DNA of 64,000 bases from Limisphaera sp049537155 (GTDB taxonomy: Bacteria; Verrucomicrobiota; Verrucomicrobiia; Limisphaerales; Limisphaeraceae): the NCBI RefSeq assembly GCF_049537155.1, contig NZ_JBMVQZ010000004.1, forward strand, positions 186,001 to 250,000. Direction: 5' to 3'. Position numbers and translations under genes: made by a program. The notes below the pieces were generated by a model, which saw nothing but the letters and a program-made list of their open reading frames with translations, ran no database searches and had not been told where the DNA came from. How positions within the stretch are numbered: the stretch's first letter is position 1; every line of letters starts with the position of its first letter. This document shows positions 26,531 through 37,800 of this stretch, one piece after another.

Positions 26531-27330
26531 GGGGCAACGAGTCGGTAGAAGCGCATGGCGGGCGGTGGCAGGGTGGGGTCCGTCCAAAACACGAGCCCCC
26601 GGGCATCGGCATGGACGATCTCCAAGGTCAGCCAGTTCGTCGAGGTCAGGCTTTCGTTTGCTTGGATCGCGTAGGGTTGACCCGGGATTCCGGCGAGGAT
26701 CAGGCTTCGCCTCCCGTCGGGCAGGATCTGGATTTGGACCAGGTTCAGCGACGGTGCCGGTTGTGGCCCCCTGATCCGGACGACAACCATCTGCCGCACG
26801 GTGTGTCCGGCGCTGTCCTCCACAGTGTACGTGAATGTGTCCTCCTGCGGCAGCGGGTCCGCTGGTTCGTACAGGATCCACCCGTTGTCCATAGAAACGC
26901 GACCACCTGCGAACGTTCGCTCATCGAGGCGGGTCACATGCAGTCGGTCTCCATCCGGGTCGACATCGTTGGCCAGGAGGTCGGAGATGGCCGTTTTCGC
27001 GGTCTGACCGGGAAACCGGAACAAGGTGTCCGATGAGGCCACGGGGGGATCGTTCAACGTGGCGACAAAGCCCACGGCCAACTCCACTTTTCGGTCGCGA
27101 TCCGCCAGATGGCCAACCGGCGTGCCTATGCAAGCGTAAACGCGGTAGTGGAACGAGGAGGCCCATCCGCCTCCCCGGCTTGGTTGAGCGGGTTGCAACG
27201 TGTAATGGGCCGAGCGCGCCACCGGTTCCCCGCAGTGCGTAGCCGCAGGACAAAGGACGGACGTGCTCCAGATCGCGATTTGGAGTAAGGACTTCGACCG
27301 CAGATGAAAGGTCTGCTTGGCCATCGTCAC
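26527..27330 (-). CDS. Exported protein with cadherin/Ig-like (VCBS-type) domain
   Basis: A 267-aa protein with a weak signal peptide (SLLQIAIWSTSVLCPAATHC). The core (PPVASSDTLFRFPGQTAKTA, ISDLLANDVDPDGDRLHVTR, GWILYEPADPLPQEDTFTYT, VEDSAGHTV) is the tandem-95/VCBS cadherin-like fold, with the L.NDVDPDGD calcium-binding motif. The C-terminal part (ILAGIPGQPYAIQANESLTS, LPPPAMRFYRLVAP) is the short beta module ending in FYRL found on many verrucomicrobial exported proteins. It overlaps the MORN gene and the PEP-CTERM gene by 4 bp each. A surface or matrix role is inferred. Confidence 0.7.
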   Translation of the reverse strand: MTMAKQTFHLRSKSLLQIAIWSTSVLCPAATHCGEPVARSAHYTLQPAQPSRGGGWASSFHYRVYACIGTPVGHLADRDRKVELAVGFVATLNDPPVASSDTLFRFPGQTAKTAISDLLANDVDPDGDRLHVTRLDERTFAGGRVSMDNGWILYEPADPLPQEDTFTYTVEDSAGHTVRQMVVVRIRGPQPAPSLNLVQIQILPDGRRSLILAGIPGQPYAIQANESLTSTNWLTLEIVHADARGLVFWTDPTLPPPAMRFYRLVAP

Positions 27331-27965
27331 GGGCCGGACGCCGGGTGCAGGATCGTTCCCGCCATGCCGGAAGTCTCTTTCGCCGGCCAGAGGCGCCTTT
27401 CCACAACCCGGCCATGTTCCAAGCGGATTTCGGCCCTGGGCGAACCGTCGGGGTCATAGGATCGGGCCCAGCCGTGGGGTTGGCCGCTTTCGAACATCAC
27501 CTCCTCGGCAAGCGCACCGTTCTCGTGCCATCGCTGGTAAGACCCTTGGTACCGCCCCTCCACCAAGTGGGCGACCGACTGGGTGGTCCCGTCGGGGTAC
27601 CATTTGATCCTCCGTCCATGGGGGATCCCTTGACGGTACTCTTCTTGTACTTGGAGCTGGCCATCCGGATACCAACCTTCCGAGAGCCCTTGCAATCGGC
27701 CTGCAACAATGCGGGAACGGGAGAGCAAACGACCATCCGGATATCGTTCGACCAGCAGACCCTCGAAAGGGCGCGTCCGGCCCTTCTCGAACAATACACC
27801 GTCTCTCAGCTCCAGATGATCGCGTGTGACCTCGCGCAAGGGCACGGGCGTCCTGATGGCAAACCAGCAGGCCAGGCTGCCGAGGACCCCCGCGATCGCC
27901 ATGATCAGCAGTCGCTGCGAAGAGACTCGGAAGCTGCCCTTGAAATGTTGCCCATGGAAACCCAT
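27327..27965 (-). CDS. MORN-variant repeat membrane-anchored protein (YwqK-like)
   Basis: A 212-aa protein with one N-terminal transmembrane helix (LLIMAIAGVLGSLACWFAI), followed by about six MORN-like 20-24-residue repeats: PFEGLLVERYPDGRLLSRSR, GLSEGWYPDGQLQVQEEY, GRRIKWYPDGTTQSVAHL, GSYQRWHENGALAEEVMF and GWARSYDPDGSPRAEIRL. These are the Y..G.l..e..y.nG repeats named YwqK antitoxin-like by similarity, but no toxin is present. It starts within the stop of the upstream gene (TGATG at 27963-27967) and overlaps the next by 4 bp. The role is unknown; it may anchor or space partners of the operon. Confidence 0.75.
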   Translation of the reverse strand: MGFHGQHFKGSFRVSSQRLLIMAIAGVLGSLACWFAIRTPVPLREVTRDHLELRDGVLFEKGRTRPFEGLLVERYPDGRLLSRSRIVAGRLQGLSEGWYPDGQLQVQEEYRQGIPHGRRIKWYPDGTTQSVAHLVEGRYQGSYQRWHENGALAEEVMFESGQPHGWARSYDPDGSPRAEIRLEHGRVVERRLWPAKETSGMAGTILHPASGP

Positions 27966-28822
27966 CAGAACACCCTCAGCCTGAAGAATCTTGCACTGGT
28001 TTCACTCCCGGATTCAGATACCTGAACCTCCACTTCGATCAGCCGAACGTCAGCGGCCTTGTACTCCGTCACCGGCCCATCAGCCGTGCCCAGGACGCGG
28101 AAGGGGACGGGGTTCCATCCCCGAAGATCGCTTCCCGTGAGGACTTGATAGGTGCGACCGGTCACGGCCGTGAATCGCAGTCGGGCACTGTTGGTACCGA
28201 CATCCGCGAGTTCCAGCAGCAGGCTCTGGCTGCGGTCGTAGGCGTAGGTGCCCGCAAGATACTCCTGGAGGTTGCTCAAACCGTCTCCGTCGAGGTCGTC
28301 CTCCGGTCGGATGTCCTGCAGGGTGCCGTTGCCACCGAGTTGTTGCAGGAGGGCATATTCCCAAGCATCCGGGAGTCCGTCACCGTCGGAATCCGCGCCC
28401 AAGGTGAGGTCCAGTCTTGTGCGTTGGGCAGGTTGTCCCAGGGCGACCAGGCTTCCCTGCATCTCGATCGGCAGCCAGGTGGTGCGCCCGATGGTAACCT
28501 TGATGCGAAACGGGATCAGGGGTTGGAGGGCCGTGGGCCGGTACCGCTCGGGAGTGACACCCGCATCCATGGGTATGGTGAGCCTGTAATTGAGGCCGCC
28601 ACGCATCGTGGGAATCAGAGGGGCGGAGATGGTTTGGCCTGTGGACGTTTCCAGGGTGATTCGGGCGGATGGGGTACCAAGGGGCGTTCCGTAGGAGTCG
28701 CGGACGACTCCTTCGATAACATGGTGAGGGGCCGGCGGGTATGCCCACACGATGCTCATCGTCGAACCGAACCCGAGGGCGGCAGACCAGAGCCCAATGG
28801 TGGCAAGGATGTTTTGTCGCAT
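27965..28822 (-). CDS. Exported protein with thrombospondin-type-3-like calcium loops
   Basis: A 285-aa protein with a signal peptide (ATIGLWSAALGFGSTMSIVW). The N-terminal half is a carboxypeptidase-regulatory-like beta domain (HHVIEGVVRDSYGTPLGTPS). Two calcium-binding loops follow, GADSDGDGLPDAWEYALL and EDDLDGDGLSNLQEYLAGT, the DxDxDGxxDxxE form that is very common in verrucomicrobial exported proteins. A C-terminal beta module ends ARFFRLRVF. It lies 14 bp downstream of the giant gene and overlaps the MORN gene by 1 bp. A structural or adhesive extracellular role is inferred. Confidence 0.72.
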   Translation of the reverse strand: MRQNILATIGLWSAALGFGSTMSIVWAYPPAPHHVIEGVVRDSYGTPLGTPSARITLETSTGQTISAPLIPTMRGGLNYRLTIPMDAGVTPERYRPTALQPLIPFRIKVTIGRTTWLPIEMQGSLVALGQPAQRTRLDLTLGADSDGDGLPDAWEYALLQQLGGNGTLQDIRPEDDLDGDGLSNLQEYLAGTYAYDRSQSLLLELADVGTNSARLRFTAVTGRTYQVLTGSDLRGWNPVPFRVLGTADGPVTEYKAADVRLIEVEVQVSESGSETSARFFRLRVF

Positions 28823-28836
28823 GGGAAAGGGTGCTG

Positions 28837-31800
28837 TTAGTTGCCCGAATACGAATAGGTGACAAACCGCAGTTTGATGTCATGGACCGTCCCGATGAAG
28901 CGGTCGAGCCCTTCCTCCGGATCGTTCAGCAGCGTGCGTCCCGGGATGACCAGTTTCCACCGGCTGTTCCAAACGGAGCGCCCGATGAGGCGCCGGTTGG
29001 TAAACTGGGACGGCTGGAGACGCCCATCCGAACCGTAGATGTCGGCGGGGAAGAGTCGGGCGTCGGGTACGGGCCGGAAGGCCTGGTGTTTGCGCACCGC
29101 AAATAGGGGTTCGGTCAACGAGTCCCCCGAATGCCAGAATGGGAAGGAGGAAAACTCCGATGCCCCGATGTTGAACGGCAGCGGGATGGCCACGTCGTCC
29201 ACCGACCAGGTGCGCACGACGCTTTGGTCCCCGAGTGGCGGGCTTCGCATGGAGTCCACGCCCGCTGGGATCAAGTAAACATAGGGAGTGGCGGCGAGTG
29301 CATTGGGATCCAGGAAGGTCAGGTCCGGGTCGGCCGGCGAACTGCCGCCTGCGTAGGTGACCGCGCTTTGGTTGGCGGTGGGGACGTCCATGCCCACATA
29401 GCCTTCCAAGGCCACCCCGACGGCATGGATCTTGGTGGCGAACGCGCTGGGACTGAAGTTGTGGTCTCCTCCTGCCAGGGGCAGGCCGAACAGGTTCAGA
29501 CCGGTGCCGACGGTGGTGCCGAATTCAATCACCAGACCGGGTGCAGTCTGGCCGTTGCCGGGGTCAATCTGCAGGGCGTAGCGGCGGACGTCGGGATCCT
29601 CCAGCAGGTTGGCCACGCGACGGCTGGACAGATAGTCGCGCCAGACCTCGTCACCCTCGGGCCCCGGCAGGATGCGGAGCAACTCTCGCCGGAGGGAGAC
29701 AGTGGTTCCGTAGGCGTCCGGATTGTTGAACCCGAGACGCCCCTTGAGAACCAGCCAGTCTGCGTACATCTCAGCCAGGATGCTGGAAAGGCCCGGATCC
29801 CCGGTGTTGCTGCCGGCGAACTGGGGCTGCCCGTTTCGGACCACACCCAGGGCGCGGGATTGGACGGCCCGGGCCAGGAAGCGTCGGCCCTCGTCAGAAT
29901 GCAGGAGGCCGGTTTCGTAGTCGAAGGCTTGTGCGGCCATGAAGGTGTACCGGGCGGCCAGGTCATACAGGGTCTTGTATCGCTCCAGCTTCTCGTTCCG
30001 GAAAATGCGGAACGCGGCGTCGCGCGTGCGGAACCCTTGGATGACGGCGGCCGCACGTTGGCGAAAGATGCGGCGCTCTTCCTGGATCCGGTCGCCCTCG
30101 GCCAACAAGGCACGATATTTCCGCCAGGCGTCATCCAGCTCCTGCAGGCGGGCGTTCAGCTCCGGCAGGAGATTCTGCACACCATAGACCTTGTCGCGGA
30201 GTTCGCTCGTGGCGTCACGCAATTCCTGGTTCCACTCTTCCTGCTGGATGTGACCGAACTCGACCCAGCGCTCGGTGGTTTCGTTGGCGAATTCAAAGGC
30301 CTTGATGGCTGCGAAGGTGCCCACCTTTTTCCATTCCACGGCGGTTTTGAAGGTTACTCCGGCTGCTTCGATGGCGCCCCGTGCAGGCGCGGTCAGGTCG
30401 CCGCCGGCGGCGAGACCGGCGATGAAGACGGTGGGCAGGGACTCGGCCGCCGTCTCGGAAATCTCCGTGATCTGCTCCGAGGTGGCGTCAAAGACCTTGT
30501 CCACGATCTCCGTTGCCAGCTTGACCGAGTCCAGGACCTGCCGGGCCGCGAGGAGCCCGGTTTTCCAAGCGCGGATTTTTTCATGGGATGCGATCTTTCT
30601 CTCGAAGGCTTTCAGGGCCCAGTCGAGGTCCCCCTTGGCCGCATCCACATTGTAGAGAGCCAGGTACGCGGCGTTCCTGGCCTTGATGATGTCCGAAATC
30701 GCCTGCTGGATCTTCCCGGGGGAGGCCCGGCGGCTCTTCCATTCCGCCGGTTTTCCGAAGAAACCGTGGGCCGGCAGAACGAACTCGACGTAGAGATTGG
30801 TATTGTAATTGGGCGCCCAGGGGTTCTCCGCCAGACCCAGGTCAATCCCGTCCACACGTGCCTTGGTGATGAAATTGAAGTCGGAGATTCCACTCTCGGC
30901 ATCGACCCAGTTCAGAGTGAAGGTCTGGGTGTCGATGCGCCAGACGCTGTCGGAGCGGGGATCCAACAGCGGGGTGCTGAGTTCGGCTTCGTCCACATAC
31001 ATGTAGTGGACGAGGTCGGGCCCGTTGTAGCCGCTGCGGTAGGTCTTGCCCGGCCCGATGTCATCCGGGTACGGCGTGCCGTACAGTTCGATGAGTTGGT
31101 TCGTGTAGGCCAGTTCCTGGCGGCTGACGAGGCTTCGGAATTCGGCGAGCGAATCCTCCTCCGAGCGCATGAGGCGGGTGACGTCCTTGGCGTCGTCGAA
31201 TGCCGCCAGGGCGTTTTGAAGGGCCGCCAACGCGCGGGCATAGATCTGTTCAAAGTGTGTCTGGGGCTCGTTGCCCACGACGAGATTGGGGTTGATGTCG
31301 AACGGAATGGCCGTGGCAGGCAGGCCCAACGGGTTCAGTCCGGCTTCGGCGTTGTCGATTGTGGCCTGCACACCGCCGGCGATGGCGGGCAGTTCGAGCA
31401 GTTCCACAACCGTGGTTCGGTCCACCTGTTGGATGCCGCCTTCGTGGGACGGATCCGGGTCACGGTCCGGTAGAACGGCGTTGCCGACGACCCAGTTGAC
31501 GTAGGCTCCCAGGCCGGTGCGGGTGGCCCAGTGATCCACGCCCCAGAGCCGTGTGCTGGGGATGGTGCGGCGTGGATTGGTACTGGCGGCTCCCAAGTGT
31601 TGCCAGCCCCGCCCCCGGCCGGGTTTGTAATCCCTGTGCCACGTGAGATCGGTGATCTGCCGGCCGGTGCGGGCGACTGCGGCGGCGGCTGCGGCAAACT
31701 TCCGTTCATCCTGATAATCCACCGAGACGGGGACGCCGAGGACGGTCACTGCTTCGATTCGGGGGACCCAGTCGAAGTCGGTGTTCATCAGGAGGCCGTA

Positions 31801-34800
31801 ATAACCCTTGAGGGCGGTGAGATAGTGGCCGTACGCGTCTCCGTGTCCCTGGGGATGGAGACGACGGGCATCCTCGGCGTCAACCCGGCCGTCCTCGTTC
31901 ATGTCCAGGATGTTATAGTTCAGCGCGTAGATGACCTCGCCGGCGTCGATGCCCCGGGTGTAGTTCCAATAGAGGCGGTTATAGACGGGTCGGATCTCCA
32001 CGCCGGGCATGAGGTGGTCGTCGCGACCGCGCAGGAGGGCAAGCTCTTCCTCAAGCAGGGACGGAACCTGGCCTCGGAAGGCGAACAGTGCGGTGGCGAT
32101 TTCGCCGTAGGTGTGGTCCTTGGTACCGATGCCGATTGTGGGATTGGCGGCATCGGCCCAAGCCTCGTTGCCCAGCATCATGTAGAGGTCGTTGAGGTAC
32201 CCGGCAGCCAGCAGCAGGGCGTCATTGGCGGGTCCGTAGTTGATGCCGGCGTCAATGCTGAGCATTTTGCCGCGGCGCAGAACGGTTTCGTAAATCTCGA
32301 TGAGCCCGAACTGGTTCAGCGATTCGAGGTTCAGGGCAATGTCACCTTCCCACCGTGGACCTGCCTGCTGAATGATACTGACGTCGGTGCTGATCTGGTG
32401 TGAGAAGAGGTCTGCCACACGCTGGTTGAAGGGGTTGATGCCGGCGAGCACGCGTTTGATCCAGCCCTCGGCCAGTTGCGGGCGGGTCCAGGCGGACCAG
32501 GCAATGTTTCGTGACGGGTCACCGGGGTCGGGGCGGAAGGAGGCATGGTTGGAGGAGACGGGTTGGTACCGCATGATGAGATAATTGTCGCTGAGCGCCC
32601 GCACGTCGGCCTGGCCGCCCAACAGCGCGCGGAGGCCGTCGGGAAACCGGACTGGGTCGAGCGGCACCCACCCTTGATCGGTGACATCCACGACCTGACT
32701 GGCCTCGATGCGGAGGTTGAAAGTGAGGCGTTGGTCGGGGACCGCCGAGGAAAACAGCTCGACCGCCACCGTATGCTCCTGGGAACCGTCTGCTCGGACC
32801 CGGCCCCCGGCCAGAGCGGCCGGATCCAATCGGTAGGCCCGTGGCAGGGGCTGGAAGATCCCTGGTGCGGAAGACGGGGGTGTGTCTTGGGGTCCGAAGT
32901 TGGCGGTGATGTACAACTGGCCGTCCAGGTAGACTTTCGCGCCCAGGTCGGCATTGAGGTCGAGACTCAACCAGACCTCGTTGTACGTCGCGTCACCGGG
33001 TACGGAGAAGGTTCTGAAGACCACGCTCTGGGGATGGTTGGTGGTGGCGGGTTCAAAGACCTCCACGGGTTGGAAAGCCGCCGGTGGCACTGGTGGATTG
33101 GGGTCAGGCTGCACGGCCCATTGATTGGTTGTGGAGCGCGGGGAGACGGTCCCCGGGATCTCGCGGCCTTCTGCGTCGCGGAGGATGAGCCGCATGCCGG
33201 GCCTGATCAGTGGGCCGACGGCCGGGTCCACGGAAATCCACAGGAGGTTCTCGGTCCACTGAACCGGCCCTCGGAACGCGATGCGCTGGCGTGGAACGAT
33301 ACTGGTGATGACGTCTGCGCGGACACGCTCCGCTTCCACCCCGGAGAGTCGGGACGGTGTATCGGATTCCGTGGGGAAGGGAATGTGCTGCCAGACACCA
33401 TCTTCGAGCAGGGCGGCGCGCGCTGTGCGGTACACGTCGGGGGGCAACCCATCCACGGGTGCGGCGATCTTCCATTCAAACCGGTAGTCCTGAGCCCGGC
33501 CCGCCAGGTCCACCACCTGTTGGAGGGTGAGGATCTCGCTCAGAGGGTTGGACGAGGCCACGATCTTGAGTTCGCCTCGGTAGAGGGTGTCGGTCACGCG
33601 GATAATGTGAATCGAAACGGGTTCCGACGGAGGCGTGAAGGCCAGGCCATTGCCGGCGATGAGCGTGACATAGCCGGTGCCCGGTCCGATCGCGGTCAGG
33701 GCATACGAGTCCACAGCCTCATCATCGTCGTTGACCTCACAAACATCGGAGGGTCCGTAGATGGTGTCATCGTATGGGTAGTAGGTCCCCGGTCGGGCCG
33801 GATTTTCCAAGAAGAGTTGGAGGTCGGTTTGCAGGCCATCAATGGCCGCCTCCCACCGGGCACGTTCCGAATCGTACGGCAGGCAGAGCGCCTTGAGTCG
33901 GGCGATGTCATCCTGGCCCAGCACATTGGGCAACAGGTAATCGTCGCCCGTGGGTTCGTCCCGGAAGACGCCTTGCAGCACAAGGGCGCCGAACTCACCA
34001 CGATTGGGATCGAAGAAAAACCGCTCGCTGAGATGAGGGGGCAAATTGGGGAAGTAAGTTCGGCCCCGGTAGATGGTGGTACGGATGGAGTCCGGGATCT
34101 TGCCCAGGCGGTCGGTGCCGCCCGCAGGTCCCAGGGCAAAGACCTTCTCGCGTGTGGGATCATGAAGGACCACGGAGGGGGCGCCGTCATCGCGCGTGAC
34201 CTGCGACTGCTGATAGACCACCTGAAGGCTGGTCTGACCGCGGACGGCCGGCAGACCACGCTTGGGCAGGGTGAGGGTTTCGGCCATTTGAAGAACCGGG
34301 GCATGGGCTGGCCAGACTGGTGTGTAAAGGATGTGAAGGGCGTTTCCGTCCGGATTCTGGCCACCGGTGCTGTTTCCGTACACGGGATCTCCCGCATAGG
34401 TGCCGTCGCTGTTGCGTGGCCGCAGATAGGGTGTGACGGTGCCCACCGGGGGCTGTGCATCGAGAGGCAGGGTCGGGAAGAAGAAGCCCGGGAGGGTCTT
34501 GTAGTAGAATTGCATGGCGAGAGTGGGCGAGTCGTTCGGGTCATGGGGACCGCGGTAGACCCAGATATTGCCCTTGCGATCCTGGAGGGTGAAGGATGCA
34601 TAGCGATCGCGCAGGTCCGGGTTGAGGGGTTGGACCGGCAAGGGTTCGTAGGCCAGCCGCCAGGAGTTGAACGCATCGGCCTCAATCTGGTTGTCAGGAA
34701 TGGCAAGCCGGCTTGCCGTTGCACCGGCCGTGGCAGCCTGGTCGTCCTCGAACTGGAGATCCACGTAATGGTTGTTACCGTCGAACCCCACCTCGACGAC

Positions 34801-37800
34801 CTGCACGCTCCAGGCGCTTCTCAAAGTGCTGTCCAGTGCCAGCACCACAGCATTGTCCGGTAACGCGGTGAGGTGTGGTGCGGGATCCTCGATAGCGAAG
34901 CGCACCAGGTTGGCACCCGTTGGAGTTGCCCCGGTCCATTGCTGAAGCGGGATGAGATCACCGGCGAGGATGATGCCGGTGAGTGTCTGTGCGGTGTAAT
35001 CCACGCCGGTGACGAGAAACCGCTCGATTTCATCAAGCTGGTGGGTGTTTTGGACGCGGAGCACGCTGCCCCGAGGAACACCGTGCGGCTTTGTGGTGGT
35101 GAGGGTGACCTCGTCGTAGCCTGCGTTCATTTGCACGGCCGTGGCTTGGATCTCCCAACCCCGGACTTCCCGGTTGAGACTGATGGGTGACTGGCCGGCG
35201 ATGCGGGGCGCCCATGGCACCCCCAACAACGGCAGGGGCATGGGGGGCTGAATGACCGTGCCGGCCTCAACGGCATACTTGAACACATCGCCTGTTTCGG
35301 GCCGTTCCCGCCGGACCTTGAACACGGACATTGCAGGACGATTGTCCTCGGCGGTGTACTCGATGAGGACGTAAGGTTCGGACGTGTAGTTGGTGCCCTG
35401 AGTGATATTCAAGTCGTCGCGCAGGGCGTAGGCCTGGCCTCCCTGCATGAGTGCGTGCTCCTCGTTGGGGTTGAACCCGGGCTGGTTTCGATCGTTCTGA
35501 TAGTAGATCTGGCCCTTGGCCTCCAGGCTGCTCAGCGGACCGCTGCCATCGTTGCTGGCCAGCACGATCTCCCGCGCGGGGTCGGGCCAGCGCAGGGTGT
35601 ACCGGCCAAGGACGGCCGGCCAGTATACGGGTCTGAATCCCTGCGCCATCTGCTCCTGGTTGATCGAGTTGAGCCGGAACCACCAGACCTGGAGACGGTC
35701 GTTGCCGGGAGCGGCGTTGACCGGAATGATGGCACCGCTGTTGGCGGCCTCGAAGCCGGCGAGGAACGGGTCCACGTAGGCGCCGGGATGAAAGGCTGTG
35801 CCCGCGCTTTGTCGGATGTAACCGGCCCAGTACGCCTGCTCGACGGGATCGGCGCCCAGTTCACCGGCAGGCGCATGGATTCGCTGACCCACATATGCGA
35901 TCTGGTTGACGACGCGCGGTGCGGCGAGGCGTGCCGGGAGCGTGTCCGGGAATCGAAGCTCTCCGTTGGTCCAAATGGGGAAGCTCCTACCGGTGGCTGG
36001 GTCCACGACCGTCAGACCCGATGCGAACGTCCCGTTCCACCGGGCGGGATCGGAGACGAACGTTTCGAGCCAGGAGAGCACCCGCTCGAATCGGATGTTG
36101 TCCCCCGCCCGGAACCGCAATAATGTTCGATGCACCGGGTACTGTTCGGTCAGGTAGGTGTAGAAACTGAAGGTTTCGGTCAGTTTGGCCCTCGGGCGGT
36201 CCAGAGCGTCCTGATAATCAATCATGGGGGCGTTTTCGGGTGGCAGCGGAACCGCCGTCGCTCTGGCCTCCTCTTCGCTGTTCACACGGGGACGCAAATA
36301 GTGGCTGTACTTGAGGATGTCGGTGGGCCAGACCTGGCGATAGCGCACGAATCGGTTCGGCCAACGGAGTCCCTCCACTCCGGTTTCCAGCCAGTGAACC
36401 TGGACATCGTTGCGGTTGCGGGTTTCGCGGGTGGCAAAGAGCACAGGTCGGGGCGAATCTGCAGGCATGTGCTGGTAAACAAAGTCGAGGCTGCCCTGGA
36501 CGGGATCTGGATACAATGCCGAGTCGTCGGGTCCCTCTTCCGGCGGGAAGGCCGTGAGGGGCTCGCCCAACTCAGTGTTGACGTCGGCGGGTACGGGTTC
36601 CCTGTAGACATCCACGATTTCGAAACCGAGGGGCCGCCGGATGCGTCCGCCGGGCTCCGTCTCGCCCAACAATTCGACAAAGACGCGTCCTTCCACGTTG
36701 TATGCCAGGATCTCGCGACGAGAACTGTCGAACCAGAGGGTGCGGGTCTCTTCCAACTGTGCGTTGGGATCCTCGAGAACGGGTGTTTGACCCAGGGCGC
36801 GGTACGCGGTGGCGACGCGCCTGGGGAAGGTGCTGTTGAAGAGCACATTGACCACGGAGACACGCCCGGGCGGCACTGCCACGGGTTTTCCGGTGGCGCG
36901 GAACGGGCCTTCCGTCCAATAGATCTTGCGGGGTGGCTTGACGGGACTGCCCGAGACAAGGTACCGCGCCCGATAGAGGGTGTAATAATTGCCTGCCTCC
37001 ACCCAGTAACGGTTCGGGTTGGTGCCATAATCCGGCGGCGGCATGTTGGTTGGTTGGGCTTTGCGCCAGACCACCTCGATTTGGCCCGCTTGGATGGCGT
37101 AGGTGGTTTGGGAATGGGGGCTCCAGTAATAGGACACTGCGGTTCGGGCCAGGAGGGCGGGGAAGGCGTCTTCCAGGAGCAGACGATTCAGACGCGCCGG
37201 ATTGTCACTGCCGGAGCCTGCGGGATCGAGGTTCATTGTCTCCAGCGAGAGCACCACGTTGCTGAACCGGCTGAGCGTGTACAGGGAAGGCCCCGCCACG
37301 ATGGCATTGAGATCAATCACGAGGTTGGTCATGAAAGCGTGGTTTGTCGGCTCGTTGAGCAGCTGCCGTGTAGTGTCGGAGAGCCGATCCTTGACAAAGG
37401 CGGCCACGGGATCGGCGGCGGCGTTCAGTCGGGCCGCCAACGCGGACGGATCCAAGATATCGTTGGTTGCAAATCGGGCGGGCCGATGCGGCTCGGGGTG
37501 CCAGTACTCCCGGGCCAGTACGTTGGGCGGCAGCGGGTTGCCGTCCACGTCCACCAGGGGCGGTGGGATGGGGGATCCAAAAAAGAAGCTGACCGACCGG
37601 CTTACCCACGGTGCGCCGACCCGTGCCCGGACCAGGACCACCAAGATCTGGCCGCCGGCCTCGCCGCGTGGCAGGTCCAGATTGGCTGCGGCGGCGTTGG
37701 CGGCGTAACTCAGGGCCGGGTTGAGATTGGTGTTCCGGGGTGCGACCACGGCCCCCACGGTGATGATGGACTGAAACTGCTGGGGTGATGCAGGGCTTTC

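Noticed and set aside
27327..27965. Toxin-antitoxin system based on the YwqK antitoxin name
   Set aside because: The protein is a membrane-anchored MORN-repeat protein in a surface operon and no toxin gene is adjacent; the antitoxin label rests on a family name only.
29131..31473. 780-aa plus-strand open frame opposite the giant gene
   Set aside because: Gly/Val/Glu-rich shadow of the giant gene without a start context or known motif.
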